Source of the DNA: Apium graveolens
Taxonomy: Eukaryota; Streptophyta; Magnoliopsida; Apiales; Apiaceae
Length of the DNA stretch: 64,000 bases
NCBI RefSeq assembly: GCF_009905375.1
Contig: NC_133647.1
Location: 173,520,790 to 173,584,789 of the forward strand
Direction of reading: 5' to 3'
Position 1 is the first letter of the stretch, and each line of letters begins with the position of its first letter. Positions 46,652-58,021 of the stretch are shown here, piece by piece. The notes below the pieces were generated by a model. That model searched no databases. It saw only the letters and a list, made by a program, of their open reading frames with translations, and was not told where the DNA came from. The translations under genes were made by a program, and so were the position numbers.

Positions 46652-47954
46652 ATGGTCGTGGCAAACAGATAGTTCCATTCACCTGAATCATTGGCTGTTC
46701 AAGTCAATAAAATATGGGGGAGAAACTTTTATTTTGGCAGGTGTATCAATTGACAGATGTGCAAAATTGATATACTTGCTAATCCGGCTAATGTGTTATC
46801 TTACATTATGAGAGAGTTCTATCTAGGTAGGCTAGGCTGAATCTAAGGACATAAATAAGGATTCATCAGCCTTTTATGTTATTTCCATCTGTACACTAAA
46901 TGTGTAACCAGAAGCTATGATGACTTCTTGGCCTTTTGCATTACAAAATTTTCCATTCCTCTATCTACCTATTTGTTCAAAATATTACATTCAGAGTAAT
47001 GTAGAGCCCTTACAAAGAATCCGTGAAGCCTTGATTTTTTGATCATTTACATAGAGCCAAAACCTGTCCACATCCAATATTCTTCTTAAAGGAAGCATTT
47101 GCAAACCATAACGAAAACCAACTGGACTGTATACACTATGTATATCGAATGTTTGAACCTGATCTACCCTGGCCCTTTTCTGGATGACCGGATTCCTTAA
47201 ATTTTTTCAAAAACATGAAATGGAATTCAGTTGTGTTTAATCTGTAAGTGTAAAGTTTGCTCATAGTTTCAAAACTATAGTACATCTAATCGTCCTAGTC
47301 AGGATATTGTTACCTTCGTAACATAGTTACAACAGCATATATGTTGTTGTTACACACTGTATTCAAAGTTGGCTTCATTGTGACAATGTATGCATACATA
47401 ACCATTGTTTCACATAACTTGTTAATGGCTGTCAAAATTTGTGTACCAAAGTTGCCTCTAACATCGACATTAATTAAAGTGCCTGTTAACTCGTGTTCCA
47501 TACTATAATAGCGATTTACATGGACATTTCAACCATGTTTTTATGATAATCATCTACAAATCGACCCCAGTACTGGTGTTTCTCTTGTACTCTCATGAAT
47601 AAGTTGCATGATTGACAAGTACCCAGCTTCATTCAAGCAGTGGGGGTGAATTACTTGCAGCATATGGTGGTTCGCTTTTGCTGCATATGATGAATTACAT
47701 GACATATACTAGCGCAAACATGCTCAAACAATGCTATGCTACTGCAGTGCTCCCTTCTTGAAGGATACTTTCATCAGTGATTAAGAAAAAATGAACAAAA
47801 TAGGTATGAGATCATTAATGCGGAAGTTTCATTATTTAATCTGATAGGTAACATTCGCTTATGACATCGATCCAGAAAAAGAAAAAAACTATGTGCTATC
47901 ACTAAGGCAGAAGCTTCCTTTGTTAATGATCTACATCATGGCCATCTCCTTACT
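46652..47954. other. Convergent intergenic region
   Basis: It holds the 3' UTRs of the coiled-coil gene (+) and the SERP-like gene (-). No TIRs, arrays or coding frames with support. The minus frame 47310-47501 is unsupported. Confidence 0.5.
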
Positions 47955-49843
47955 CTACTCCGCATTCATGGCTAGCTTGATTATCTGGAAGATAACTGCA
48001 AAGCAAAAAACAAAAGAATGTAAATTGTACGGAATTATTCATTCAAGTACTACTAAATCAATACTGTACAAAGTATAAGGAGTACTCCAATTCGTCAAAA
48101 CCAAAGTATAAGCACTGAATATCATGTAATATCATCTTCTAATGGTTAATTTGAAGATTTATGAAATCAAAGTCACCACGTGGCACGTGTTATCGTTTGA
48201 ATTCAATGATCTTTTATAGTATAGAACTACCTTTCCTTCAGTCTATTAGTTTCAACACCTTCCAGACAAGTGCTTCATTCCATATGCACCCAATTATTTG
48301 TCGCTTTCCAAATTTATGTTTCTATTTCAATTTCCTATGTGTCCTCCGTAATCAGAGTATGAAATAGTCTAGTGTATCTTAGAGAGAAAAAACTTATATG
48401 TGACATCTTCATAATAAGTTTCCTTGAATTCATAATTAACAACACTGATATATTTCCTATATACATTTACCTCTATGTTTAAAGTTGATAGATGAGTATA
48501 TTCTGCAAATAACAGGACATAAGTAAATAGATTGATCAAACATACATGAGCCAATGACCACGCTGGCAAAGAACGCAATAGCAATGTTTTCAGCTGTAAG
48601 TGACTTCTTCCATGAGGTTGCTGTCGATCCCCTCCTAGCTATCTTTTCCTCAAACTTTGCGATCTTCTTTTCTGCGAGGCGCTTGGAGGTAGTCTGCAAT
48701 GTTTAAAAGAGCTGTATCAGCATGCATCTTAAAGAACATATAAAAGAAATAAATGGTGCAGAGCAACAAATCGCCAAAATATACCGCTAGAACTAGTATA
48801 AGATCATACGTAGTACATTATATAAAATATTCAGTGGCTAAATTTGTCAAGACAAATCTATTTCTATCGAATAAAGAATGGTGCAAAAACCAAGTTTTAT
48901 TATTTGCGGTAATAAGATCACATTCCTAACAAAACAAATTTGCATAACGACTAAATCCAAGTTTTATCGTTTGCGGTAATAGGATCACATTTCTAACAAA
49001 ACAAATTTGCATAACGAATTGCCTACGTCAGGCTAAACGCCAGTAATCTTATATTCAACCTATCAACCTCATCATGTTTCCGCTTAGACACAGTTACCAA
49101 CATTTTTACACCTTAAAGGCCTACTACAAGTATAATTTGATTCGGTCAAATTAAAAAATTTGGTCTTGTTTTAAACAAAGAACACCTTTCGATTTAAGTT
49201 ACCTCAGCGAAAGGTTTCACGAAATATGCAAGCAAAACACACAAACACAATTCAGGGGAAGTACCATGACCTTGTAACTTCATCCAGGACTATATATGTC
49301 ATTGCATACTGATCAATACATAACAAAGCTCTAGTTATCATGGACCAAATCTCTAATTAATACCTCGGCACAAAGAATGTCATATTGAAAACAAATTGAT
49401 TGTTATTAATCTTTCTATGAGGTCCACAATATATTAATATTCAACAGTACAGATAACTTCATAGAATAAATCTTGATTTTTTATGCAACACATATTGATC
49501 CTTCAAACAAGGGTTTTGGTAAAAACAAAAAGAAAAGAAAGGTGATATAGGCATGTTGTGACATGTTACATACACATATCTGCAGATCAGAATCAGACAA
49601 CAATTTGTAAACAAAAACAAGAAATTCAGATCAGAATTCCTTTGATTCATCTAAACAAAAACCCTAATCGGATGTAAATTATAGCACAACACACAAATAA
49701 AAGAAAACAAAGCAACCGAAAGACAAAAGATCAATGAATGCATGTACATAATTCATAAGGACTGATCTATGAAATTGAACATAAAAATTTATACATAAGA
49801 ATGAAGACATAATTCAATGGTGAAGAAAAAAAATTGTTACCAT
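47955..49843 (-). CDS. SERP1/RAMP4-like stress-associated ER membrane protein
   Basis: Three exons on the minus strand: 49843-49841 (only the ATG), 48693-48546, 47995-47955 (stop TAG), GT-AG introns of 1147 and 550 nt, 192 nt in total, 63 aa. The N-terminal cytosolic part TTSKRLAEKKIAKFEEKIAR matches the conserved RAMP4 opening. A C-terminal tail-anchor helix follows (about residues 38-59, IAIAFFASVVIGSFIFQIIK). In the family these proteins bind the Sec61 translocon and protect nascent membrane proteins under ER stress. Length (63 vs about 66-68) fits. The intron directly after the start codon and the 41-nt last exon make it easy to miss. The leader is pyrimidine-rich (49855-49890). Confidence 0.88.
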
Positions 49844-49924
49844 TTTTCTTGATTGTGAGGAGAGACAGAGAGGAGAGAGAGGGAGAGGGGAGGTGATAAG
49901 TGACACTCACTGTCTTATTCTAGA

Positions 49925-49934
49925 GTATTTATGA
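49925..49934 (-). promoter_or_regulatory. TATA-like box of the SERP-like gene
   Basis: The minus strand reads CATAAATACTC, about 85 bp upstream of the ATG, followed by a CT-rich leader. Moderate match to a plant TATA box. Confidence 0.45.
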
Positions 49935-50359
49935 GGGGGAGCAGTAATAAAGTACAGATTTTATGCAAAGACTTTAGAGGACCCCCTCCTCCTAGGATTT
50001 TCTGCTCACTAATTTGTGGGTCCGTGTCCTTTGCACATTGTGTGTGCATTCTCTGGAAATACCGATCTTTTCTATATCCGTCTTATAATAAAAATACGGA
50101 TATATTATGTTTAATACAGAACAATATCTCCTTTTTCTTTTGAAAATTATTTATGAAGATTCGAAGGCTTCTTTTTCATTTAAAAAAAAGGTAATATTCT
50201 TTTTTTCCTTCAAGAAGAATGGCAAATAAATAAGTGTTTCTTTTTCACTCTCCTAAAAAATTTGAATTTCTACGATCTTTCGAATTGTGCAGTGTCTTCC
50301 GCTCTATACTTTTCGAAATTAACTCATAGAGTGAAATATTAGTATTTTGAGCAAGAAAA

Positions 50360-51191
50360 TTTGTCAGTCTTTTTTTTGACAAATGCAGAAAACTTTCATT
50401 AACTTCAATATAATACAGTCGGGACAAACCCCCAACTGTCGATACAACCAGGTGGTAAAACAAATATCATACTAAAAACAATTAGATGATTTGTTTCCTG
50501 ATCGTTTAACACATAGAATTTAAAAATTCTTGAAATTAAAAACGAAATAAAAGACATCCCGAGCAATCCAAATTGTGCCAACATCTCTGAAAATAGCAAC
50601 ATCGCAATTGACCATATCACATAAAAACCATTGTTAGCCCAATGTTCAAAAACACCAATCACTGAGATTGGAAAAACGACACCACAGCTATCTACTTGCC
50701 GGACACCGGCTATAGACATGCCGAAAACACCCCAGCTATCTACATGCCGGATACCAGCTATAGACATGCCGAAAGTGTAAACACGTGAAAGATGAACAAT
50801 CTTTGGTTGTGAAAGGTGAGCTCTTGCAATAATTAACACCGCTCCAGATTCGACGCAGGCTTTGCAGACCACCAAGAATATCAATAAACTCGTTCTCAAC
50901 CGATTCAACACGAAATAAACCCAATCATAATTAAACAAAAACATAACAAAACACTCCAAAAGGAGAGACAAAACACACACTCCAAAAGGAGAGACACGCA
51001 AACACCCAAAAAATTGGGTTTTATTGAAGGGAAATTAATAAGGACAAAAGAGAATGAAGGGTTGGGGCTTTCCACCGGAAAAAACCAGTGGAAGCCCCTT
51101 GATTTACTTGAAAATAAACAAACCCTAGGAGAGGAGAGAAGAGGAGGGAGAATATTTGACGGAAGCTTGGAAACTTTGTCAGTCTTTTTTT
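50360..51191 (-). mobile_element. Retroposon family copy B, complete with target duplications
   Basis: Direct repeats TTTGTCAGTCTTTTTTT flank it (50360-50376 and 51175-51191), about 16-17 bp as made by LINE machinery. On the minus strand it starts near CTCCTAGGGTTTG and ends GCATTTGTC plus A-run; the tail resembles plant L1 LINE 3' ends. Body about 800 bp. The minus strand has a 198-codon frame (51001-50405) containing a duplicated ~60-bp unit (GMSIAGIRHVDSWGVF, then GMSIAGVRQVDSCGVV) with no known domain. It is probably a non-autonomous, LINE-mobilised element. The 49935-50359 stretch before it is ordinary upstream DNA. Confidence 0.7.
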
Positions 51192-52549
51192 AGTAACGCT
51201 TCTCTATCTACTTATCTAATAATTTGTGGTAACGGGGGAGTTTAATTTCTTGCCTATAGCAGGTAGTATTTTTCCATATTCTTCCATTTTGCAGTTTTTA
51301 ATTATTTTCCCATAATTACAATTTCAAATTTTGTTAAATTTACTTGTTTTTATAAAAGATAAAATGACTTTGTTTCTAATTTACTTTAAAAAATATTCGG
51401 AAAATCATTTTATAACTAGCGTAAAAGCCTGTGCGAGTCACGGGTCTCCATATATATTGAAATAGTATCTCGAACGAGTTTGCATTTATACATAAATAAT
51501 TTTTTAATACGATAAATGATCATTTTAACCTTCACTGGATTGTCTTACTTTTTTTCTGTATATATCCTTAAAACGGTATTAGATAACTTTAGTGGTGAAA
51601 ACTTATTTTTTATCATACAGTTCGATTTTAACTTATCCCGATAATTTTGAGATTTTATATTTATTTAAAGTTATGTGATTCTAATTAATAAAGAAATCAG
51701 AACTATATCACATAACAAAAATATTTGAAAATATACGTAAGAATATGCATCGGGTCATTTCGGGGTTGGGGATTACTATCGCCGCTGTTGATCCCCGAAC
51801 ACACCTTAAATCCGAAACGAAGATTTTTTTTCATTACTGATCTCCGCCAGAACGGAGATTCCTACGGGGATGCGGGGAATAATTAAAAATAATAATTTTA
51901 TATTTTTAGTACATTTTTTTAATAAAAATAATCTAATAATTCGTAATACATAAAACATTGATGATATCTCATATTTTTAATATTCATCATATTAAAATAA
52001 TTTATAATGTAAATGAATGACAAATTAAAAATATATATTACATATAATGTAAAAAAATAGATCAATAAAATTATAGATTATTTTAAAATTATTATAATTT
52101 TTAAATACTATTTTTATAAAAAATTATTTAATAAAATAAAAAAAATATAAATCTCATCCTTATATATATATATGTATATATATATAAACAAATCGGGGTT
52201 GATTAAAAAAATTTATAAATGTGAAGTGAGAGTGAAACATTGGAAATGAATATGAGGTGAGTAAAACAAATATGAGGTGGTGTTATTTTTAAAATTTTAT
52301 TATTAAACTATAAAATCTAAATAAAAAGGAGGCACATAAATAATATAAACCAACATTTTATTTACTTAAAAAGTAAAGTAATAAAAATGATTTTGATAAA
52401 AAGAGAGGATGCAGCTTATTTAATAAAAAATTTAAATTTAACTCAAGAATTGATATAGCGCAATGATAGTGACATGAAATATATGATTAGGAGGTATATG
52501 ATTAGGAGGTCTGATGTTCGATTATTAGGAGATACAATGTTATACTTAT

Positions 52550-53160
52550 TTTTAACATAAATTATATGAGGATGGCATTTTAATAATTTTTCAACATATA
52601 AGGGCAAAATTGTAATTGGCATTTTTATAATTTTTCAACATAAAAGGGCAAAATTGTAATTTGGCAGCCATTAAAATGGTTATGAGGATGGCATTTTTAT
52701 AATTTTTTAACATAAAAGGGCAAAATTGTAACTTGGCTTGGGAAAATAAATTCATACGTCCCTGAACTATTGGTGTTTTCTAAAGTAGGTCCCTGAACTA
52801 AAGATTCCAACATTAACGTCCCTAAACTTTTAAATTTTTCAACCCGCATGCCACGTCAGCAAAAACATAACGTCCGTTACTGGTTGACTGACGGAAGGAC
52901 TGCGGTGAAAAAAATTTAAAAGTTTAGTGACGTTAATATTGGAATCTTTAGTTCAGGGACCTACTTTAGAAAACACCAATAGTTCAGGGACGTATGAATT
53001 TATTTTCCCCCATTAAAATGGCTATGAGGATGACATTTTTATAATTTTTAACATAAAAGGACAAAATTGTAATTGGCATTTTTATAATTTATCAACAGGA
53101 AAAATTGTAATTTGACAGTCATTAAAATGGCTCAATTTGCCCCTTGTCCTCTTTTAATAA
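52550..53160. repeat. Minisatellite within Helitron 1
   Basis: ACATAAAAGGGCAAAATTGT and GGCATTTTTATAATTTTTCA blocks recur about five times (near 52570, 52618, 52690, 53035, 53075), some joined by a CATTAAAATGGCTATGAGG linker. The array is split by the foldback element at 52740-53011. Confidence 0.75.
52740..53011. mobile_element. Foldback MITE inserted in Helitron 1
   Basis: The arms are nearly perfect inverted repeats of about 110 bp: GGGAAAATAAATTCATACGT... on the left and its complement ...TGAATTTATTTTCCC on the right. Each arm contains GTCCCTGAACTA twice. A short loop with GGTTGACTGACGGAAGG lies between. Long arms suggest a Mutator-like MITE, but I could not identify a 9-bp target duplication. 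Confidence 0.7.
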
Positions 53161-53170
53161 TAGAAGCTGA

Positions 53171-53590
53171 TGATGTTAAAGAGAAATTTTATATAACCCG
53201 TCCCATCTAGACCATTATAATAAAAAATAGTTGGGAAGTATATCAAAATAATTTTCAAAACACATATGACATTTTCTAATTGATGGAATTCATATTAACA
53301 CACATGAGGTAATTTACATTTATAAAAAATCAACTAATCACAAATCAAAGATCTCATTTTTTTTTTCAAAAGTTTTAAAAAGAATTGGGAGCTCTACAAT
53401 TTCTTTAAACATATTGTGGGAAGGTTTAATATATAGTTGGTCGGTTAAGTATGAGAAATATGATTAAATTAATCTTTTTTTAAACTTTTTAATACTTAAA
53501 TAACAACACAAAATTTTAGTATTTTTTTATCAAGAATCACACTCTACAAGTCTAGTTATTAAAAAATTATAACTTTATGGAAGATTTTTT
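53171..53590. other. Spacer, nothing recognised
   Basis: AT-rich DNA between Helitron 1 and retroposon copy C. No frame or repeat structure seen. Confidence 0.4.
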
Positions 53591-54079
53591 TGAAAAATAA
53601 TAAGTCGTTTTCATTAACTTCAACATTATATAATCGTGACAAACTCTGAATGATCGATATAACCGGATTGTAAAATAAATAACATAATAAAAATAATTAG
53701 ATGATTTGTTTTCTGATCGTTTAACATGCTGAATTTAAAAATCTTGAAATTAAAAACAAAATTAAAGACATTCCAAACGATTCTAACTACACCAATATCC
53801 TAAAAACAACAACATCAAAATAAACCATATCACGTAAAAATTATTGTTAACCCATTATTCAAAAACATCAATCGCATAAAGTGAGATGAAAGAAATGGCG
53901 CCCCAGCTATATACATACCAAATAACATATATAAACATGTCGAAAGTACCCCAACTATCTACACGCCGGATACCACATGTTGAAAGTGTAAACTCTCAAA
54001 GTATAAACAATCTTTGGTTGTGAAATATGAGTTCTTACAATAATCACCACCACCACAGAATCGATGAAGGCTTTCCAGA

Positions 54080-54532
54080 CAGTACAAGAAAAACTGCATC
54101 AGAAAACACTAATTAGATAACAGTTGGAAAAAAAATCTTTGTCCCAAATAACAGACAATGATTTTTTTTACCCTCCAATAACCATTATCTAATCCAAGGT
54201 TCATACAACGGTTTTGTGAACTGTTGTAAAAAATTCTCAAATTTTGGGAGGTTGGACAACAGTTTTTAAAAACTCTTGTGATATAAGAATTAATATAACA
54301 AGTCTGATACAATATTTTACAACAATCCGTTTTGACAAAATCGTTGTATATACCAACCTTCGAATAACAGTTTTATATGCACTTGCTGTTGTCTTGATGA
54401 TGACAGACAACAAAGGGTACTGTTGTTTGTTATGCATATCAGACAACACCTCAATACTCAACAGTATCGAGGGATATATGCAACGTTTTAAACCGTTGTC
54501 TTAGCCTCTCTCAGCCTGTTTTTCTTGTAGTG
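54080..54532. mobile_element. Non-autonomous CACTA (En/Spm) element
   Basis: It is 453 bp. The left end reads CAGTACAAGAAAAACTG and the right end is the inverse of CACTACAAGAAAAACAG. A 3-bp target duplication AGA flanks it (54077-54079, 54533-54535). Subterminal ACAACGGTTT/ACAACAGTTT motifs occur many times in both orientations, as expected for transposase binding. No transposase. Copy B shows the uninterrupted target at 50868-50880. Confidence 0.9.
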
Positions 54533-54612
54533 AGATTACCAAAAATATCAACAAAATTGTTCTCAATAGATCCAACGCCAATAAACCCAACCATAACTAC
54601 ATAAGAATTATA

Positions 54613-55880
54613 TCCTTATATATAATTAGAGTAAAGGAGATAATACGGTACGGTATGGGATGGTATGTGATATTTTGGTCGTCTACCTACATTTTTACTA
54701 AGAAGAAGATTTTTGTAAGTTTGTTAACACTCTTTTGAAAAAACAAAACTAATACCCTAATATGCATAATGTAGGCTATTAATTTATACAGAAAATTATA
54801 ATTTAACAAATTAGAAAAAAGATATAATTTGGTCAAGAAGATTTTTTTTATATTTAGTTATAAAGGAAAAATAATAGGAAGATATATTTTATATAAATAT
54901 AAACAAAGAATGATTTTTTATTAAAACTAAAAAAATTGAAAAAAGGACACCATTAAAAATACATAAAAGTTACAAAAATATAAATTATATGACTTTTTAA
55001 CTAAATAACTAAACTTATCTAATATCTAATAAAGACTCACTATGTACATTTTTACTAAGAAGAAGATTTCAAAAAGAAGATTTTTATAATTTTGTTACAC
55101 TATTTTGAATAAACAAAACTAATACTCTAATATGTATAATATAGGCTATTAATTTATACGGAAAATTATAGTTTAACAGATTAGAAAAAGTTATAATTTG
55201 GTCAAAAGAGTTTTTTAATATTTGGTCATAAAGGAAAAATAATAGGAAGATACATTTTATATAATTATAAACATAAAACTAAAAAAATTGAAAAAAGGAC
55301 ACCATTTGAAATACATAAAAGTTACAACAATATAAATTATAATTATATGACTTTATTTTTATATGTGTATCAAAATTGGTATAATAATACAAGTCAAAGA
55401 AATAGCACAGAATCAAATTTCATGTAGTTAAAAAATGCAACTAAAAATTTATATAAAAGTTGACAATCAATTTCAGAAATTGAAATAATAATACTATTTA
55501 TATTAAATATGAAATACATAAAAGTTACAACAATATACGTTATTTGACTTTATTTTTATATGTGTATGGAAATTGGGATAATATTACAAGTAAAACAAAT
55601 AGCACATAATCGTGTGCATGTATAATTAATTAGCGAAAAAAATAATAACACTATTTATATTAAACACAAGTGAAAATCATGTATTCAATAAAATATATAG
55701 TAAATACAATTGAAGATAAGTTTTATAAACAATACATAACAACATTTATGAAAAAAAATTGTGTAACAAAAAATTTATATAAAGTTTTATAAAAATTCAA
55801 AAACAAATATTAATACAAAATATATATGTAACAAACACATTAAAAATATAAATAAAAATTTCCCGTGGGTATAAAGCTAG
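54613..55880 (+). mobile_element. Non-autonomous Helitron 2
   Basis: It is 1268 bp, starting TCCTTATATATAATTAGAGT after an A and ending CCCGTGGGTATAAAGCTAG before a T. The TC...CTAG ends, short 3' hairpin (CCC-GT-GGG) about 9 bp before CTAG and A/T insertion site fit Helitrons. Internally about 220 bp (54690-54910) is duplicated at 55040-55270. No coding capacity. Confidence 0.75.
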
Positions 55881-56090
55881 TATAACAAAATAGTCAAAAG
55901 GAGAAATAAAACACCTCCAACAAGAGAAACACGTAAACACCCAAAAAATTGGGTTTTATTAAAAAGAGATTAACGGGAAAAAAACAAAGAAGGAGTTGGA
56001 GTTTTTTATCGGAAAAAATCAGTGAAAGTCTCACAATTAACTCGAGAATATACAAATTCAACAAAGTTAAAATTTTATAATCCGTCAATT

Positions 56091-58021
56091 TTTTAACAAA
56101 GTTATAAAATTTGAAAAATCAAAAAAAATATATTGATAATTCATTTTCGATATCGTGGTACTTATTTAAATCCGATTGTCACCTCTTATTTCCGAGTAGC
56201 AGATTCTTAAAACTTGCTCTGTAATGATCATTTTAATTTTCTTCTCCTACTTGTACTGTTCTTTTTTTTATACTGTTGTTTTTATAACAAAACCACAGCC
56301 CATGACAAAATGCCTGGCCATTTTCGGCACGTATATGTACATAGGCTCCAGCCTCCATGTCACAGCATTGCCAACTTCATTATTACTATTTTCAGATTTA
56401 TACATTGAGATCACTCTTTCGGCGTTTCAAAGAGTTTTTGCAAGTTTATCTACTGCTCAGAAGTTTTTTTTTTTGTGTGTGTGTGGGGGGATATAGTATT
56501 TTTTATACATGAGATGAGATCACTCTTTTGGTGGCTGCAAAGTTGATGATCATTTTCAAGATCTCATTGAAACCGGACCTCTTACAATTTTTTCTTTAGA
56601 AAGAAGAGTTTTTATACTACTCATCTCATCGGCGTTTGGAGGATATTTTATTTCCCGAGACTTGATAAACAATTGAGTTTTATTTTTTTTCATCAATATA
56701 AACACTAAAATTAGTAAATAAAATTTATTTTAGTATTATTTTATTCTTATATATAAATAATTTCCCTTAAATAATAACTGAATAGTTTTACATGAAATGT
56801 ATATATAATTTTATACATGAAATTTACATGTTGAAAAATTAAAGTATATGTTTAAATAATAAATGATTGAAGCTAAATTTTCAATTACCAAATTTTCAAA
56901 CTGTTAACCAAATTGACGGTCCGTTTGAGAGTACTGTTGAAAACTGATGTGATGTGACAAAAAGTTCCGGTGGAAAAAATGCTTTTAGAAAAATTAGATA
57001 ACTATTTGGTATTTTTTTTTAATTTATGCATATTTTGAGATAAAATATATAAAAATAATATTTTTGAGAAACTTTGATGGTAAAACTGATAGATTTTTCT
57101 TGCAAAAAACTGTCACCTCATTTAAAACCAAATATAATACCAAACGAAACTCGAGTCAAACTAAAAAGTAGTGACCTATTTGATACATTTGGATGAAATG
57201 AGTGATCAATTTGATATTTTTCCCTAATTTTATCTGTCGTTAAAAGGAGTTGGATAGATACTAAAATGAAAGAATAACTAAAATAAAATGTAATAACGTC
57301 TATGATATATAATATGTAATTTCATTTTATGTTAAAAATGGGTGGGTTGGACAAACCAATATACAGATAATAAATATATTAAAACATATCCCGTCAAGAA
57401 GTTCACAAGTAGCACAACAAGTGCAAATTAAACAAACTAAAGAATGGTAAGCATTTTTAGCTATGCAATTAGCCGGTGAATTAAATAAAATGAAATTTCC
57501 GATTAAACGCAAAATTTTATGAGTTATCGGCCGGTGAATGAAATAAAAATAAAATTTCATATTAAGCGCAAAAACTCATCGGTAATGAAATCATGATTGC
57601 AGTAACATGTTAAGGAGTTTTGTCCTAAGAGTCTACCAAAACAACTATAATGTTTGAGTGATTCAATAAAAGCCCAACGAAATTTCAAGTAAACTAGCTG
57701 CAAGCTCCATGAATATGAATAGTAAGAAGCCGGGCATGCAGAGGAGAAGAGGTTTTAACTAAGCTACCACGACCATTGATCAATACTTGATTTAACCAGG
57801 GGTAAGAGTAAGGGTTTAATTATTAATGACATGTAAATATATTAACATCAACACACAACCTCCATAGAGCCAAATACCAAGTTTTATTACATTATAAGTT
57901 TTAAAGCCCCAAATCCTTTTCCATCTATTTATAAGAAATGACCCAACCTTACACAACATATAGTCATCCTAATGTCAAGTTAAGGGGCAAACTATCAATT
58001 TCTTAAGAAAGAGCCACAATT
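56091..58021. other. Intergenic region with a short tandem duplication
   Basis: AT-rich with no supported gene. A ~60-bp unit with CCGGTGAAT ... AAATAAAATGAAATTTC is repeated at 57470-57530 and 57530-57585. A G-run and (GT)n lie near 56470. The last few hundred bases should include the 3' UTR of the CASP-like gene. Confidence 0.5.

Larger units (their letters stand above)
51416..53170 (-). mobile_element. Non-autonomous Helitron 1
   Basis: The 3' end on the minus strand is ...CTTTTACGCTAG followed by T (51416/51415), preceded by an imperfect hairpin CCCGTGACTCGCACAGG (51426-51442), the standard plant Helitron terminus. The 5' end lies at 53163-53170, where the minus strand reads TCAGCTTCTATTATTAAAAG. 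No Rep/helicase coding is seen. Inside are a minisatellite (52550-53160), a TA-rich run near 52162 and a foldback insertion. Confidence 0.65.
53591..56090 (-). mobile_element. Retroposon family copy C, split by two later insertions
   Basis: It aligns with copy B in three blocks: 53600-54079, 54533-54612 and 55881-56090. Shared blocks include TTAGATGATTTGTTTTCTGA, TTTGGTTGTGAAATATGAG-like and ACACCCAAAAAATTGGGTTT. The gaps in the alignment are exactly the CACTA element and Helitron 2. More diverged than copy B. Confidence 0.75.

Noticed and set aside
47893..48078. Plus-strand 61-codon frame with a hydrophobic stretch
   Set aside because: It is the reverse complement of the last exon of the SERP-like gene and its flank; the minus-strand reading is supported by splice sites and family match.
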